Shown: positions 12,812 to 24,554, counted from the first letter of the stretch. The stretch: DNA of 64,000 nt from Pontederia crassipes (GCA_030549335.1 CM060195.1:44212991-44276990), one strand, 5' to 3'. Notes: a model not told the origin generated them from the letters alone. Made by a program: numbers and translations.

Positions 12812-14480
12812 AGCAATGAAATGGTCGAAATTAGCCTTAGGGTTTGCATGACAATTAAGTAATTTCGGGTGGAATGAGATTCATGCGGTGAAAAATGAGA
12901 TGATAAAATGTGACGTCTTATTATAAAGTTCGTTGTCCAATAATAAGTTGTGAAAGGTAATGTGTTGAAGAACGAAATTTTATTTATCTAAAGGCATTTT
13001 TAATTTTTATCAAATATAAATTATTTATGATAAATAATAATTAACAAATATTTATTTAATTACTATTTATTTTTCTTCTTCTTTTGTTTCGCCTATTATA
13101 AATTATGATGTGTTGAAGAATAAGAATTTTATTTATCTAAATGATTTTTTTATTAAATATAAATTATTTATGATATATAATAATTAAAAAAATTTAATTA
13201 CCACTTAATTTATTTTCTTCTTTTGTTTTGCCTTTTTTTTCTATTTTTCTGTTATATTTCTTCACTTTTTCCTCGTAATTATTGTATTTCTTTATTTTAA
13301 AAGGTAAAATGGAGAGATTAATATTTATAAAAGTTATAAAATAAATTATTTTATTGAATAAATATTAATACGAGAGAGAAAAAAATAAAATAAAAATGAG
13401 AAATAAATTTAAATTTAAATTATTTAAGTAGAGATAAGTTAATTTTGTCTAAAATTATTTATTCATGTTTAGTAAAATAAAATTTTGATTTTTAAAGAAC
13501 TTAATAACTCCATCAAACCCATCTTAGTTGAAAAAAATCTAATGTCAAAACTATAGATCCAAATAGACATCTCGTACTTCATCTTCCTTTTAAGAATATA
13601 CGAGACATCTTGTACTTCATCTTCCTAGTTATTTTAGTAAAAAATAAATATTGATGGTAATATATTATGCAAAAAAATTAAAGTAAGAGACCTTTAGGGG
13701 GATTTATTTCATAATCTCATTATTTAAAAAGCAGAAAGAAAAAAAATTGTTCGGCATTATATATGTATTGGTAAAACGGATAAAAGATCTTGAACTTTCA
13801 TATTTGTTGCATATGTAGGTTAATTTCTATTTTGGTGTAAATTGATTACCAATATAATTTATTATTATATTTTAAACATATTAAATATTAATTAGATGAA
13901 TTACCACGTGGATGACTCATGAATTTTTAAACAATAAAAATAAAAATAATATTTTAGCATTTTATTTTATGTGTTTTTGATGTTATATAAAATCAATTAA
14001 AGTGTAACTTATATAGTTTATAAAAGGTGTCGAATCAATATTGAATTATTTTATTTTATTAACTAAAATGGCTAGATCGAACTGTGAGGCAACCGATCCG
14101 GTCGCCAACGACAAATTCGACTGTCAGACGGCCAGATTCGGCCGCCTAGCGCCCGAACGGAGAGGGAGCTGGAGCCAGAGATTGAGCTGGAGAGAAAGAG
14201 GGGTCGCCGGCGGGTCATCGTCGAGGAGGTCGTCGCCTCGGCAAAATAAGAAGGGGAAAGAAAGAGTAATTATATTTTAAAATTTATTCGAATCAAACGC
14301 AAGACGAATATATCTAAAAAATATCATTTTTTGTTTTTATTTCCTTCAATTTTATTCCACAAACAAATAAACGGGATACAATCAAAAGTATTTTGGATTT
14401 TGAAATTTTACCCTATATATTTCGGCCCTTTTTATACCTAACCACCAAAAACAAGAGAAATTTGGAAGTTGAAACCCTCG
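12038..14480. other. AT-rich intergenic region
   Basis: Mostly low-complexity AT DNA with a TA microsatellite (listed separately). A GC-rich island at about 14080-14260 is open on the + strand with an Arg/Ser-rich composition. It shows no recognisable domain and is followed by more AT-rich DNA, so I do not call it a gene. The sequence just before 14501 is the likely leader of the next gene. Confidence 0.45.
12771..12807. repeat. (TA)n microsatellite
   Basis: About 18 uninterrupted TA units. Confidence 0.95.
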
Positions 14481-14500
14481 CCGTTCTTTGCTCCGCCTCC

Positions 14501-16801
14501 ATGTCCGACCTCGACCTCGACCTCGACGGCGACCCTCAACCCCGATCCCTCTCCCCGACCTCGTCTCCGCCATCAGATCAACAATTGCAACAAGAAGAAC
14601 GAGAGCACGACGAAGCACCTCCGACTCCGCCGCCTCAACTGCAACCATCACGAGATCAACTCGAGGTGGAAGAACAGGAACGAGATCCTCCGACACCGCC
14701 TGAAGTCTCCGACGCTTCCGACAACCTAGACGAAGGGGAAGACGTGCCCGAGCCCCAGCCCGACGTCGCCGCTGTTCCGGAAATTCCAACGTCCGTCGCT
14801 GAGGTCCTCCAGCCGATGCCCTCGTCGGTGCACAAAAAGCCACAAGGCAGGACGCGTAAGAGGCCTATCCGCACCACCGCCAAGCAGCGCGCCGTGGCGA
14901 ACCAGCGTCTGGAGCTCCTCCGTCAGAACGGCTTCCACCCGGTCCCCTTCACGATCCCTTCCTCCGCCCTCGATCTATCCAAGTACGAATTGCTCCTCCG
15001 GTCCCTAGGCCTTTGGGACTTCGCTCACCTCGCTCTGGACCGCGATCCCCTTCGTCCGGACCTCCTCATGGAGCTTATTGCCTACTACGATCCCCAGAAA
15101 ACCCGCAGCTTCGTACGCGGTCTCCCAATCCGACTCTCCTTACCCGACATTCGTCGTGCTTTGGCGTTCCCTCCTGCCTGCAAGAAAGATAAAGCAGGGG
15201 CATCAACTTGCGGGCCTGAGAGCAACGCCGAACCTTGCCAGGAGCTCTACTCGCGGGAGGAGTCCATTGCCGCCATTGAGGAGTTCATGTCGAGCTTCGT
15301 GCTCTTTCAGTTCCAGGAGGATGACGCTTGCATCCTGCCGTCCGAGGTTGCTTCTGTGCACCAGATGGTCAAGGAAGGGCAACCACACAAGGTGGACTGG
15401 CCGAAGTTTGTGTGCTCCTTGGTCAAGAAGGAGCTTGCTGAGATGCCAAATCATGGGCGTTATTACTATGCATCACACTTGCAGCGTTTGATCAAATGCC
15501 AGAAGTCAGCACTGTTCGAAGATGTTGACGCAGAGCTCAAGCCTGAGCCTCTTCCAGAGGAAGAAAATTCCGTGGAGGTGCCAATGGCTGAAGAGGAGGA
15601 AGATGACGAACTGGAGGATCTTGAGGAGGATGATGCTTTAATGGCTAAGAGCATGGATGAAACTAATGATATGGAGACTGTGAGCCATGGAACAGGTTTA
15701 TGTCTTGGTGTAGGTGAGCCCGTTGGTGTTATAGATGACACCACATCCGAGCACGGCGATGAGGGAGAAGATGAGCAGTGGCTTCAGGAAGACAAGAGTG
15801 TGGGTATCAACCATTGTCTACAGCGGTGTAATTCAGGTCTTGTGGGGAGTATGGAGTTTGAGAACTTGTGTAGAGAAGATGGGGAAGTGAGGGCAGAAGA
15901 AAGAAATGCTGAAGGTCTCTCAGAAAAATTCGATTCTTTTGAGAGGTTAACATCAATGGATCTTCTACAGTCTATGGATGCAGTCCATGCTCCTTATGGT
16001 CAGCCAGGAAATTCAGTTGACATGTTTCCTGGAGAATATTTGGCTACGAGGGATAGTCAGAAGAACATGTCACTGAATTCTCCCACAGGTGGTTCATTTT
16101 TTTATGAAAATAATGGTAAAAGGCCTTTAACTGAGGTTGTTCCAGAGGAGGAGGATGAAGCTATGCATACTTTCTCTCAAACCAATCAGCAAAAGAGGAT
16201 GCGGATGAATGATATTTGGGAGCATTCACCATCCAACTTTGATGCTTGTATGGATCAAATACAGAATGTTCTGGCAAAGGCTAAAATGTTGCATGTAGAG
16301 AAAATGCAAGAGTCCATGAATGCTCAGCTTCAGTTGCAGTACATGGGTGAAATGATACAGGAGAAGGATCAGATCATTGGTTCATTGGAGAAAGCAAGGA
16401 TGGAAGATCAACAGAAATGGCAGTTACAAATTTGCAGGTTTGAACATGAGCTCAGTGTTATGGCAGATTTGGCATTCGGCTATAAGAAGGCATTAATGCA
16501 AACCCGAGCATTGTTTGCAGAGTATAGGAAAAAGTTTCCCCAGGGTGATGAACCTCTTTACAAGGATGCTGATGGAACTGGTGGATTGGTTCTCTCTGTT
16601 AAGGAGTTAGAATTGCTTTGCATGCAGAAAGATGATGAGATGCGACGAAAAGCAGAATTGGCAGTTAATGAACTCGAAATGCAATGGCTTCCTAAATTTG
16701 AAGAATTTAATGCAAGAGTATCACGATTTGATGGATTGATAGAAGGGTTTGCTCTAGAGGTCAAACTTCTCCAAGAAAGATTTAGAAAAATGAAGCAATG
16801 A
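14501..16801 (+). CDS. Plant-type nuclear coiled-coil protein, function unassigned
   Basis: Intronless reading frame of 766 codons. The frame is open from 14393, but I choose the ATG at 14501 (MSDLDLDLDGD): the bases before it are an AT-rich leader followed by a GC-rich start typical of these genes. Residues ~1-110 are acidic and rich in Pro and Ser (low complexity). A basic, nuclear-localisation-like stretch follows near residue 120 ('KKPQGRTRKRPIRTTAKQR'). A conserved-looking globular part covers about residues 130-350 (for example 'FVRGLPIRLSLPDIRRALAF'). Next comes a very acidic segment (EEEEDDELEDLEEDDA). The last ~170 residues are predicted helical coiled coil with many Met, Gln, Glu and Lys. 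GC falls clearly from 5' to 3'. I do not recognise the family by name. A nuclear scaffold or chromatin-associated role is inference only. Confidence 0.85.
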   Translation: MSDLDLDLDGDPQPRSLSPTSSPPSDQQLQQEEREHDEAPPTPPPQLQPSRDQLEVEEQERDPPTPPEVSDASDNLDEGEDVPEPQPDVAAVPEIPTSVAEVLQPMPSSVHKKPQGRTRKRPIRTTAKQRAVANQRLELLRQNGFHPVPFTIPSSALDLSKYELLLRSLGLWDFAHLALDRDPLRPDLLMELIAYYDPQKTRSFVRGLPIRLSLPDIRRALAFPPACKKDKAGASTCGPESNAEPCQELYSREESIAAIEEFMSSFVLFQFQEDDACILPSEVASVHQMVKEGQPHKVDWPKFVCSLVKKELAEMPNHGRYYYASHLQRLIKCQKSALFEDVDAELKPEPLPEEENSVEVPMAEEEEDDELEDLEEDDALMAKSMDETNDMETVSHGTGLCLGVGEPVGVIDDTTSEHGDEGEDEQWLQEDKSVGINHCLQRCNSGLVGSMEFENLCREDGEVRAEERNAEGLSEKFDSFERLTSMDLLQSMDAVHAPYGQPGNSVDMFPGEYLATRDSQKNMSLNSPTGGSFFYENNGKRPLTEVVPEEEDEAMHTFSQTNQQKRMRMNDIWEHSPSNFDACMDQIQNVLAKAKMLHVEKMQESMNAQLQLQYMGEMIQEKDQIIGSLEKARMEDQQKWQLQICRFEHELSVMADLAFGYKKALMQTRALFAEYRKKFPQGDEPLYKDADGTGGLVLSVKELELLCMQKDDEMRRKAELAVNELEMQWLPKFEEFNARVSRFDGLIEGFALEVKLLQERFRKMKQ

Positions 16802-17340
16802 AAGTTTCAGGTATTCTGTCTTTTAGTTCAACATACCTGCCTATATTTATTAGCCTTTGTTGGGATATAACACCCCTGCAATCCCTGCTACTGTTTGTAG
16901 TTTAACCTGTCTCAGCAGTGTTTAACTACTTCACATCATTTATATGTCTAAGCTATTGAGAAACACATTGACTAGATCTGGTTCTAGGGTAATTGGTTTT
17001 TGCTTTGGGTAAAGCAACGCCATGACCCGTTGTCACTGGTTTATGAACTAATTGCACTTTGAACGGCAATTATTTATTATTCTTCTTATCTAAGTATAAT
17101 TATGTTGCCCCTGAATTTCTGTTTCTACATATTATTAAACCTGCTAACAAACTTGCATGTTTTTTAATATTTGAATTACAAATTTTTTGAAATGATATAA
17201 TTACATATCCAGAGCTGCCCATCACAACTCGGTGTGGCCTGAGGATGCCCATTGTTTTAGAAAACAATTGCTCTATGTCATCAACTATGGGATATTTTTA
17301 TTAGTTGGTAGTTGGTACTTTGCATAGTATAACTTTATGC
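16802..17340. other. 3' untranslated region and short intergenic spacer
   Basis: The stop codon at 16799-16801 is followed within 12 bp by TTTCAG|GTATTC, which matches a splice donor, so an intron in the 3' UTR is possible. The rest is T-rich with no coding signal. Confidence 0.4.
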
Positions 17341-17449
17341 TGAAACACAATCATTTTCCTTGTTCATTTGGCCCTTTCGGAGTCTCCGGCGAGTTCTCAT
17401 TTTCCTAGCCGGGACGACGGTGGCTTAGCGGCCATGATGCTGTAGCAGA

Positions 17450-17683
17450 ATGCGCCGCCGGTTCATCATAGGGTTAGGATCGCTTCCGGGACTCGAGAAG
17501 CCCGTCTTCCGACCGTCGGATCGCAGGTTCGGAGCTGTAGCTTTGCTCTTGCGGCCCTTGGTTCTCTTTAATGGAGGAGAACTCGGTGTCAGCAGATGGA
17601 TTCCCGGGCGGCGGGGTTGCTACGGTTATGCTATGGAGCAGTTCTCCGACGACGAGTACGAGTGTGAATTCGATAACCAGAAG
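17450..17683 (+). pseudogene. Orphan first exon resembling a DExH-box RNA helicase
   Basis: A GC-rich open segment of 78 codons ends at a good donor (AAG|GTGTGG). It has a basic leader (MRRRFIIGLGS) and then 'MEQFSDDEYECEFDNQK'. That acidic motif is what I recall from the N-terminus of plant DExH3/DExH5-type helicases, immediately before a 'SSVANVDEWKWKLS'-like exon. I could not find the next exon, the DExH core or the helicase C-terminal domain anywhere between here and the bZIP gene. The segment is therefore either a fragment left by deletion or transposition, or a first exon cut off from its gene. The assignment rests on one short motif recalled from memory and needs a database search. Confidence 0.45.
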
Positions 17684-18102
17684 GTGTGGAATTATTTGGT
17701 TTTAGGACCAAATGTTGGTTTATTCAGCTATCGATCAATAAGTTTCAATTGTAGAGAGAATTCAGTGCCGAAGGGAGGAATATAGCTATTTCGTTCAATG
17801 CCTTATCGATATTGACAATAAAGTTGTTACTTTTATGTCGCTACTTAAGTATTCACTTAGCTGTGAGCTGAAAAGTTCGCATTTTTTGTGGCGAAGCACT
17901 ATCTAAGCTTGTCTATGTTCCTCCACTCAGCAGAGGACACTGTGTCCCCTATCATTGTAAGCATCAGGTTAAAAGTTTATGGATGATGTTTGATATGTTT
18001 CCATTTAAGAACTTTTAGTTTGATCCATATATTTCTGATCTAATGAATAAAAGATAGGGAACACAGTTTCCCTCCTTTAAAAGAGGGACATAATCATTAA
18101 GT

Positions 18103-18104
<2 letters not shown>

Positions 18105-18155
<51 letters not shown>
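18105..18155. repeat. (TA)n microsatellite
   Basis: About 25 uninterrupted TA units, 65 bp upstream of a truncated SINE-like insertion. Confidence 0.95.
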
Positions 18156-18157
<2 letters not shown>

Positions 18158-18220
18158 TTGCTTACTTGCACACTCCTTTGGTTTCTCTTAGAATTTGAAC
18201 CTGATTTTGTTTTTTTTATA

Positions 18221-18303
18221 TGATCTATCTGGAATGGCGTCGTATGATCCATGTAGCCGACCCCACCTAGTGGGATAAGGCTTTGTTGTTGTTGATCTAT
18301 CTG
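18221..18303 (+). mobile_element. 5'-truncated SINE-like insertion with 11-bp target duplication
   Basis: About 60 bp identical or nearly so to the 3' end of the fuller copies at 18324 and 26253 (GGCGTCGTATGATCCATGTA through TAAGGCTTTG, then TTG repeats). It is bracketed by a perfect 11-bp direct repeat, TGATCTATCTG, at 18221-18231 and 18293-18303. A TTG tail, 5' truncation and a target-site duplication are the marks of target-primed retrotransposition. The TTG tail and conserved 3' end fit Au-type plant SINEs; the family name is inference. Confidence 0.75.
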
Positions 18304-18323
18304 TTAACTCCGCCTATTTTTTA

Positions 18324-18488
18324 TAGCCGGTCCCAAGCCCGGATAAAGGAGGAGGGTTGTGTTAGGCCCCGACAGCCAGCGTAAAACCCTGTCGAATCTC
18401 ATGAACATGGATCAACGAGGCGTCGTATGATCCATGTAGCCGATCTCACCTAGTGGGATAAGGCTTTGTTGTTGTTGTTGTTGTTGTT
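18324..18488 (+). mobile_element. SINE-like element, near full-length copy
   Basis: Begins TAGCCGGTCCCAAGCCCGGA, runs through the shared 3' end (CACCTAGTGGGATAAGGC) and finishes in eight TTG units. It lies 20 bp downstream of a truncated copy of the same family. It lacks about 14 bp present in the copy at 26253 (CATAGAACGGAATG). No clear target-site duplication was found. Confidence 0.65.
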
Positions 18489-19223
18489 CATTTGTTCGAA
18501 GGAATGCTATAGCTCTTTTTCATTGATTAATGGTTCCATTTTCAGTTGGCTGTGGTTTTTGTTTTGTCCATATATACTAGGTAAAGATGTCTTATGCTAC
18601 TTTAACTGTTTAGTTGGGACCCGACCTTAACAAAACCTTAACATAAATGATGACTCGGAAAGAGAGGATGCAGACACTCGAAAATCGGCTTATTTTCCAA
18701 CATTCATTTCTTCAATGCTTAGTTTTTTTCGTACTTGAACAGATGAAGTGATATATATGGTTTAGGAAAAGGATAGAAGAAACTGGTATGCATACAAAAA
18801 ATGAGAGAATCAACTTTTTTTGGGTGTTCACACTTCACACGTCTTGCAGTAATTTGGGTTTCTCAGGTTCCTTCTTTTTCCTTTTTTCTTTTCATAGTTT
18901 GGGCTCAGTCTATGGCTTGAACTTCAATAGGTTTGCTAATTAGGTGTACATGTCAGCCGCCGGTCATATTTTGGTAGAGTTCTTATCCTTTGTATTAGGG
19001 CAGAATCGGAAAAAAATTATAGGTGTTATTTTTTAGTTTTTTCTTTTACTAATATCTTATTCTTATGGCTTGTTGGTCTGAGGTATTTATTGCTTTTTCT
19101 TAGCTTTTTGTTTATGGGAGCTAGAAAAAAATGGAATTGATTACAGACAAACAGAAACTTTTAGGAGGTCCTGTGTAATTTATTAAGAATACAATAGGTG
19201 TTGTTTGATTGGGAGATACTTGG

Positions 19224-19256
19224 TTGAGTGTTTATTCTAGTAGAATAAACACTCAA
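19224..19256. repeat. 33-bp perfect palindrome
   Basis: Two perfect 16-bp arms (TTGAGTGTTTATTCTA and its reverse complement) separated by a single G. It could form a very stable hairpin in single-stranded DNA or RNA. It sits near the start of a roughly 245-bp stretch whose ends loosely resemble inverted repeats, so it may be internal to a MITE. Confidence 0.93.
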
Positions 19257-20932
19257 CAGAATAATCTTTTTTTTTTGTTGGGGAGGAGGGGGTGATTGTT
19301 TGAACCAAGAATAAACAATTCTGGCTAATCTCTAGAAAAAATCGCTACTCATAAATATTTTGGTTACATGATAACGTTACCCCTCCTCATATTTGCTGAA
19401 TGAATCATTTGTTTGGCAGAATAAAACCCAACAAGGCCTAATGTTCCTTTCAAATTCTATCTGACCTTGTCCTACTGGATATCCATTTTAATTTGTGATA
19501 CTAACATGTACCACGAGGCAAATTGAACTACAGTTTTCTTTTTCTGGGCGAATCGTGACAAAAGTATCATTGGATGTATTTTGGGAGGGCATCCTCATTA
19601 TCTTGTAGTAGAACAACTTAATCTAAATAAGAAAAAAAAAGGATCGGCTCTGGTTGGGTCGACTCACCAGACCCTTGGTCGGGTCATGTTCGGTACCCGA
19701 CCAAATATGGATTGGGTTGGATCGCATCGGGTTGATAGGTTCACACCCTTATTGGATGCTCGGGTCGGGTTGGTCATTTACTTACTACGTTAGCCAATTG
19801 TAGATCCTTCGATATTAGTATAAATGTGTCATGATGTGAAGTCTCAAATTGGAATGCGCTTATTATCAATCTTCTATTCCTAACCATGAACTCTGCAGCG
19901 TAAAATGCTCCTTGGCATTGCATTTATTTATTTATGGTGTTAAAGCTGGTATTCCATTTAGGCTCTAATAATTCAGATAGATTGGGAGTTCCATCTTTTG
20001 ACATCTTTTTACCGATTTCATTTTGCAAACTAGTTAAATCAATCAATTGGTTCTTCCTCCACTCTTCAATTTTCACTTTCTTTGTGATATTTTATTACAT
20101 GTGCCTGTTTGATGAATTCCTTCTTTTTTTTTTCTGTTAATATGTTTTCATCACAGAATTCAAAATGGTAGGATAAACTTTCAAGTTTTCTATAGAGATT
20201 TTCAATGGAGATAATTTATGTGGATTTATTTCTGGATCTTAGGCTCTTAGGATCAAATTTCAAGAGATATTCTCATAATCGTATTCTAGATAACATGATG
20301 TAACCAAATACAGTTGTCTCTAGATAAATTTTTGGCCGAATACTTGGGTCCTATTTGAATATTTTATTAAAAAAAATGGTAAAGTAAAGCATATTTTAAA
20401 AGTATTTACAATGTAAAATGAATGTGAAAAAATCGCCAAAGTATTTGGATAAGCCTGGAACATGAAAGTGATGATTACCTAGAAGATTATTTACCACGTT
20501 TTTTTTACTTAAACCAGAGGTGGGTTCAAATATATTTACAATGTTGCTGATTTGAAACAATCGCTCTTTTAGTCTACTACTCATTAACATCCAAATGTGA
20601 AATTATTCATTAACATTTCTTTTCGATCTAATAATCAAATACGTAAAAAATATTGTGCGTTACTCATGAATCATTTACCGTACACGTGGTAAGCTCAAGG
20701 AGCTCAAACTGGAGGTCAAAACCAACAAGAAAACGTCCAAATTTGTAACACGGTAGTTGCGGGGGTGTCGGTAAGTATCTGATTCTTCTACAAAAAAAGA
20801 GGGAAAAACGAGAAGACTTACGATAGGTTTAAAGATTCTTGTTCTTTCAGAACTTTTGCCTCATTTGAGACTGCATCAGTTAGTTTATTAAAAGTTGAGA
20901 GAGGGGGCACAACTTCTTCATTTAAATATGGT

Positions 20933-21241
20933 TTAAATGTTGTCCTTATAGGAGAGTTTCCTGGCAATGGCCAACTCCACCAGTTTTACAGTTAACATAT
21001 TCAGATCAAAGTAATGCTTGGCATCAGGAACCTGCAGAGTGGTCCCTTCCCACAAGCACCACTTGCACATTTGTGAAGATGGCACACAGTCATTAGGCTC
21101 AGGGCAATCCATCAGGATGGCCAATCAAAGTGCCTTCTTTGCAGAGAGATCTGGACTTGTGTCGACACTCCATTCCGGATCTGTAAAATTAGCCGAAGGG
21201 CGGAAATATAGCACAGGAAGCTTCACGAGTCTGTAATTCAT
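20933..21241 (-). pseudogene. Coding-like stretch broken by an in-frame stop, family unknown
   Basis: On the minus strand this reads as about 100 codons of protein-like sequence starting MNYRLVKLPVLYFRPSANF, interrupted by one TGA at 21127-21125. It then continues in the same frame with 'MDCPEPNDCVPSSQMCKWC' and 'GTTLQVPDAKHYFDLN'. The composition (several Cys, Trp and Pro, no low complexity) looks like a former exon. A second coding-like stretch lies upstream on the same strand at about 21427-21700 ('LRDLAIDGHIHEAAHFSDL'). I do not recognise the family and saw no clean splice signals joining them. Confidence 0.35.
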
Positions 21242-22788
21242 GATGCAATTACCCAGGCATTTTGCCCAAAGACAGATGTCACTGTTGCTTTGAATTTATC
21301 AGTGAAGTAACTTCCGCTTTTGAATCTTTGATCACATAATCTACATTAGCATGTATCCATGGTTTGCGGAACTGATCCACGTATTGAGTTCAGCCGTGAA
21401 CTGGATAAGCATTGGGTAATGATTCATCATGCATATGTGGAATTCATTCTCAGGATCACTGCCACTTTTACTTGCAGGGAGTCACAGTCGATCAAACAGT
21501 CCGCGCCAATTGCGGTGCCTGCCGCGCTCTCATGTCGGGCCACAGACGAGGATTTGACGAGCAGGAGCAAGTGAGCGCAGGCCTGTTTCTTTGCAAGCTG
21601 GACGTCGTCCACTTTAGATAAATCAGAGAAGTGGGCAGCCTCGTGGATATGTCCGTCTATTGCAAGGTCGCGCAGGGACATCCATGTTCTCTCGGGGAGG
21701 TCTGGCACATGCACGCTCTCCTCTCTCTCTCTCCCCCCCATCCCCACCATTCTCTGCTGTCATGCACTAAGTGCTCCCTCGTCCTTGCAATTACACTCTT
21801 GTACGATCACAATTGCGATCAAACAATTCTGATGCCAAGTGCGAAGTCTGCTGTTATGTCTGACTTTTCTTTTGTTGAGTGGCCTGTGTCCAATTTGTTC
21901 AGCATGTGCTCTTGCGTTCTCTTCGGCCCTAAGTATGAGAGAATCTTCCATCACCTGCTAATTTTTACACAACTAATATTCGTCTGATCAAATCCGCAGC
22001 TGCATGATGTACGCCAGTTTTGGCAGACAGCTAAGAGCATCGTTCTCTTTAGTTCAGTGAAACAATATTAGACTCCATACTACCCGGATATTTCACTTTA
22101 TCCTCCTCTATTCTCTGTCGGATAACAGTTCTCAATGTTCTCATAATGAGTGTTAACATAATCCGGAACACCAGTATCTCTCTTCAGCTCGGTAATGTCA
22201 GAATCTAGTACTGTAATGTAAAGATTACAGTCCATTTCCTGCTCTGTACAGCCAAATCAAAATCTGACATTTGTGTCGCTAATTAATATGATAACTCCAA
22301 AAAGTTTCTGCTTCTGAAAATTTTGTGCAGATTCCGTTGCTGCCTTGCGCAGTAAAAGATAAAAAGATGGATCAACTAAGAACCTTAAGGTTCCTATTTC
22401 AAGATATCAGCAGTGCGATTCATCAAGAATACTTCCCCTTTACAGTAAAAGTCCATTCTGTTTTCTCAATCCAAAATGCTCAAGTTCTTCAGTTATATCA
22501 AACATAACTTCCCTTTACAGTAAAAGTTCATTCTTTTTTCTCATGCAAAAATGCCTGCATTGTTACATCTGAAATCCTGAAGCTGGAAACAAGAAAGAGG
22601 TTATGGGCATTAAAAACAAAAAGAATGATAGAGAGGTAGGAAGGCTACAACTAAAAGGCATGAAAGGGAGAACACATGGGACATGCATGTGAGGGGCGCA
22701 TGGCTTTGGTTGGACAAAGCAGGAAGCGGGCATCCTCGCAGAGCACTGCACTGCACATGGGGAGATAGAGAGAGGAGAGGAGGGGGAT

Positions 22789-22948
<160 letters not shown>

Positions 22949-24428
22949 CTCTTCTTAGCCGAGCCACACGCCCCGATCCCTTCCTCTCACAGTATCATTT
23001 AGCGAGGGCGCAATGCACTTTTCTTAGCTCATCCCAGTACTTGACACTAACAGTACCAACCACAACTTATTCCATTTTAAGTGTTTGTTTGATAAATAAC
23101 TAATGAAGGGATGGGATGTGGTGGTGTGGTGAGTAATGAGTGACATGGCCTAGTGTGTCATTAGAAAGTTCATATTTGGATAATAAATTATATAAGATGT
23201 GGGGTGAGGTAATGAAGATTTTATTTGTATAAAATTTATTTTTATTCTTCATTATATATTTAAAGTATTTATAATCATTAATTAGGGGTGAGCATAAATC
23301 AGGACGATCTGATCGTTCTCGTCTGCACCGGTTCAGATTTTTCCAAAATTTTTTCCGACCCGATGGATAATTGAGTCAGGATCGGGTCTCATTTTTTTGA
23401 CACTCGGTCGGGTCGGGTCGGGATCGAATTCGGATTTTACGTCCCGACCCGGTTGAATATATTATGTTAGTATTAAATTATTTTTAAATAGTATATTTAT
23501 GTTTATTTTGAATAAAGTTTTATATTTACTAAAAAGTTTTATTTAATAAAAAATATAGATAAATATGTATTCATATTAGAAAAAAGATAATATATATGTG
23601 TGTGAGAGAAAGAAAGAGAGAGAAAGAGAGAGGTGGTTTAATTTGGTAAGAAGAGAAATAATTTAATATGGTAATAAAAAAGGAAAAAATGTTAATTTAA
23701 TCTAAAATAATTTATCTTTCATCGTTCCATCAATTTAATGAAATAAAAATGTGATGTTTGAAGGACTTAATTATTCCATCCCACCTCTCTTAACTTAAAT
23801 AAAAAATATAATCAAACGTAACTAATTTTATTCTCTCATATTCCACCCCACCCCTTCATAACTCTCCGTTCAAAGAGACCCTTAGAATTACATCATAGTT
23901 GTGGTTGTTGGATTAACCTAATGAGGACAATCGAACTCGGGCTAAGATTTCTCATTTTAATGGGCGACCGATTTTAATACCACAATTAATTTTGTCATAG
24001 CTCGTTACTGGATGCAACCTGCATTATTTCAGATCATTAAATTCATTTCTCAATATTTTAATCCCACCTTCACATGCATGCGTGATATCCCACCACAACC
24101 GTGTTAAGGTGGGACCCAAAAGATCTCGGGCCATTTTAAGTTCACCTCACACTGCGATGATCTTAAGAAATTTGTGCATTTAGGCTGCATGACCGCCGAG
24201 TCCCAACTCGCACCTCCTTCGCCCTTTTCCCTCCTCTTCTCTCCTTCAAAACCCAGCTGTTGCTAGCTGTCCCTCCTCTTCTTCTCATGTGATCTCTCCC
24301 ACCTTCCTTCCTCACCATCCAACAACCAGCAGAGAGAGAGAGAGAGAGAGAGCACTAGCCGCCGTGTTTGCTCATTACTGCGAGCAGCAGCTGAACACAC
24401 CGGGCAGCTACTTATTATTGCTGCCGCA

Positions 24429-24485
24429 ATGTTCGTCGTCACACAGCAGCCTGCGTCATCAGGATACAATTCATTGCTGCATTAA
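24429..24485 (+). promoter_or_regulatory. Candidate upstream ORF in the bZIP leader
   Basis: An ATG followed by 17 more codons and TAA (peptide MFVVTQQPASSGYNSLLH) ends 69 bp before the bZIP start codon. A minimal ATG-TGA pair also occurs at 24287. Either would lie in the 5' leader if transcription starts upstream of 24290, which the CT/GA-rich leader suggests but does not prove. Such ORFs often reduce translation of plant bZIP mRNAs. Confidence 0.35.
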
Positions 24486-24554
24486 CCGGCTGGCTTGCTG
24501 TGCATCGTGCTGGGGCGGCTCATCCTTTAAATAGTGAAGTGGCACCGCGAAGCA

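Noticed and set aside
14382..14843. Minus-strand open frame opposite the 766-aa gene
   Set aside because: Arg-rich shadow of a GC-rich, Asp/Glu/Pro-coding exon; no domain.
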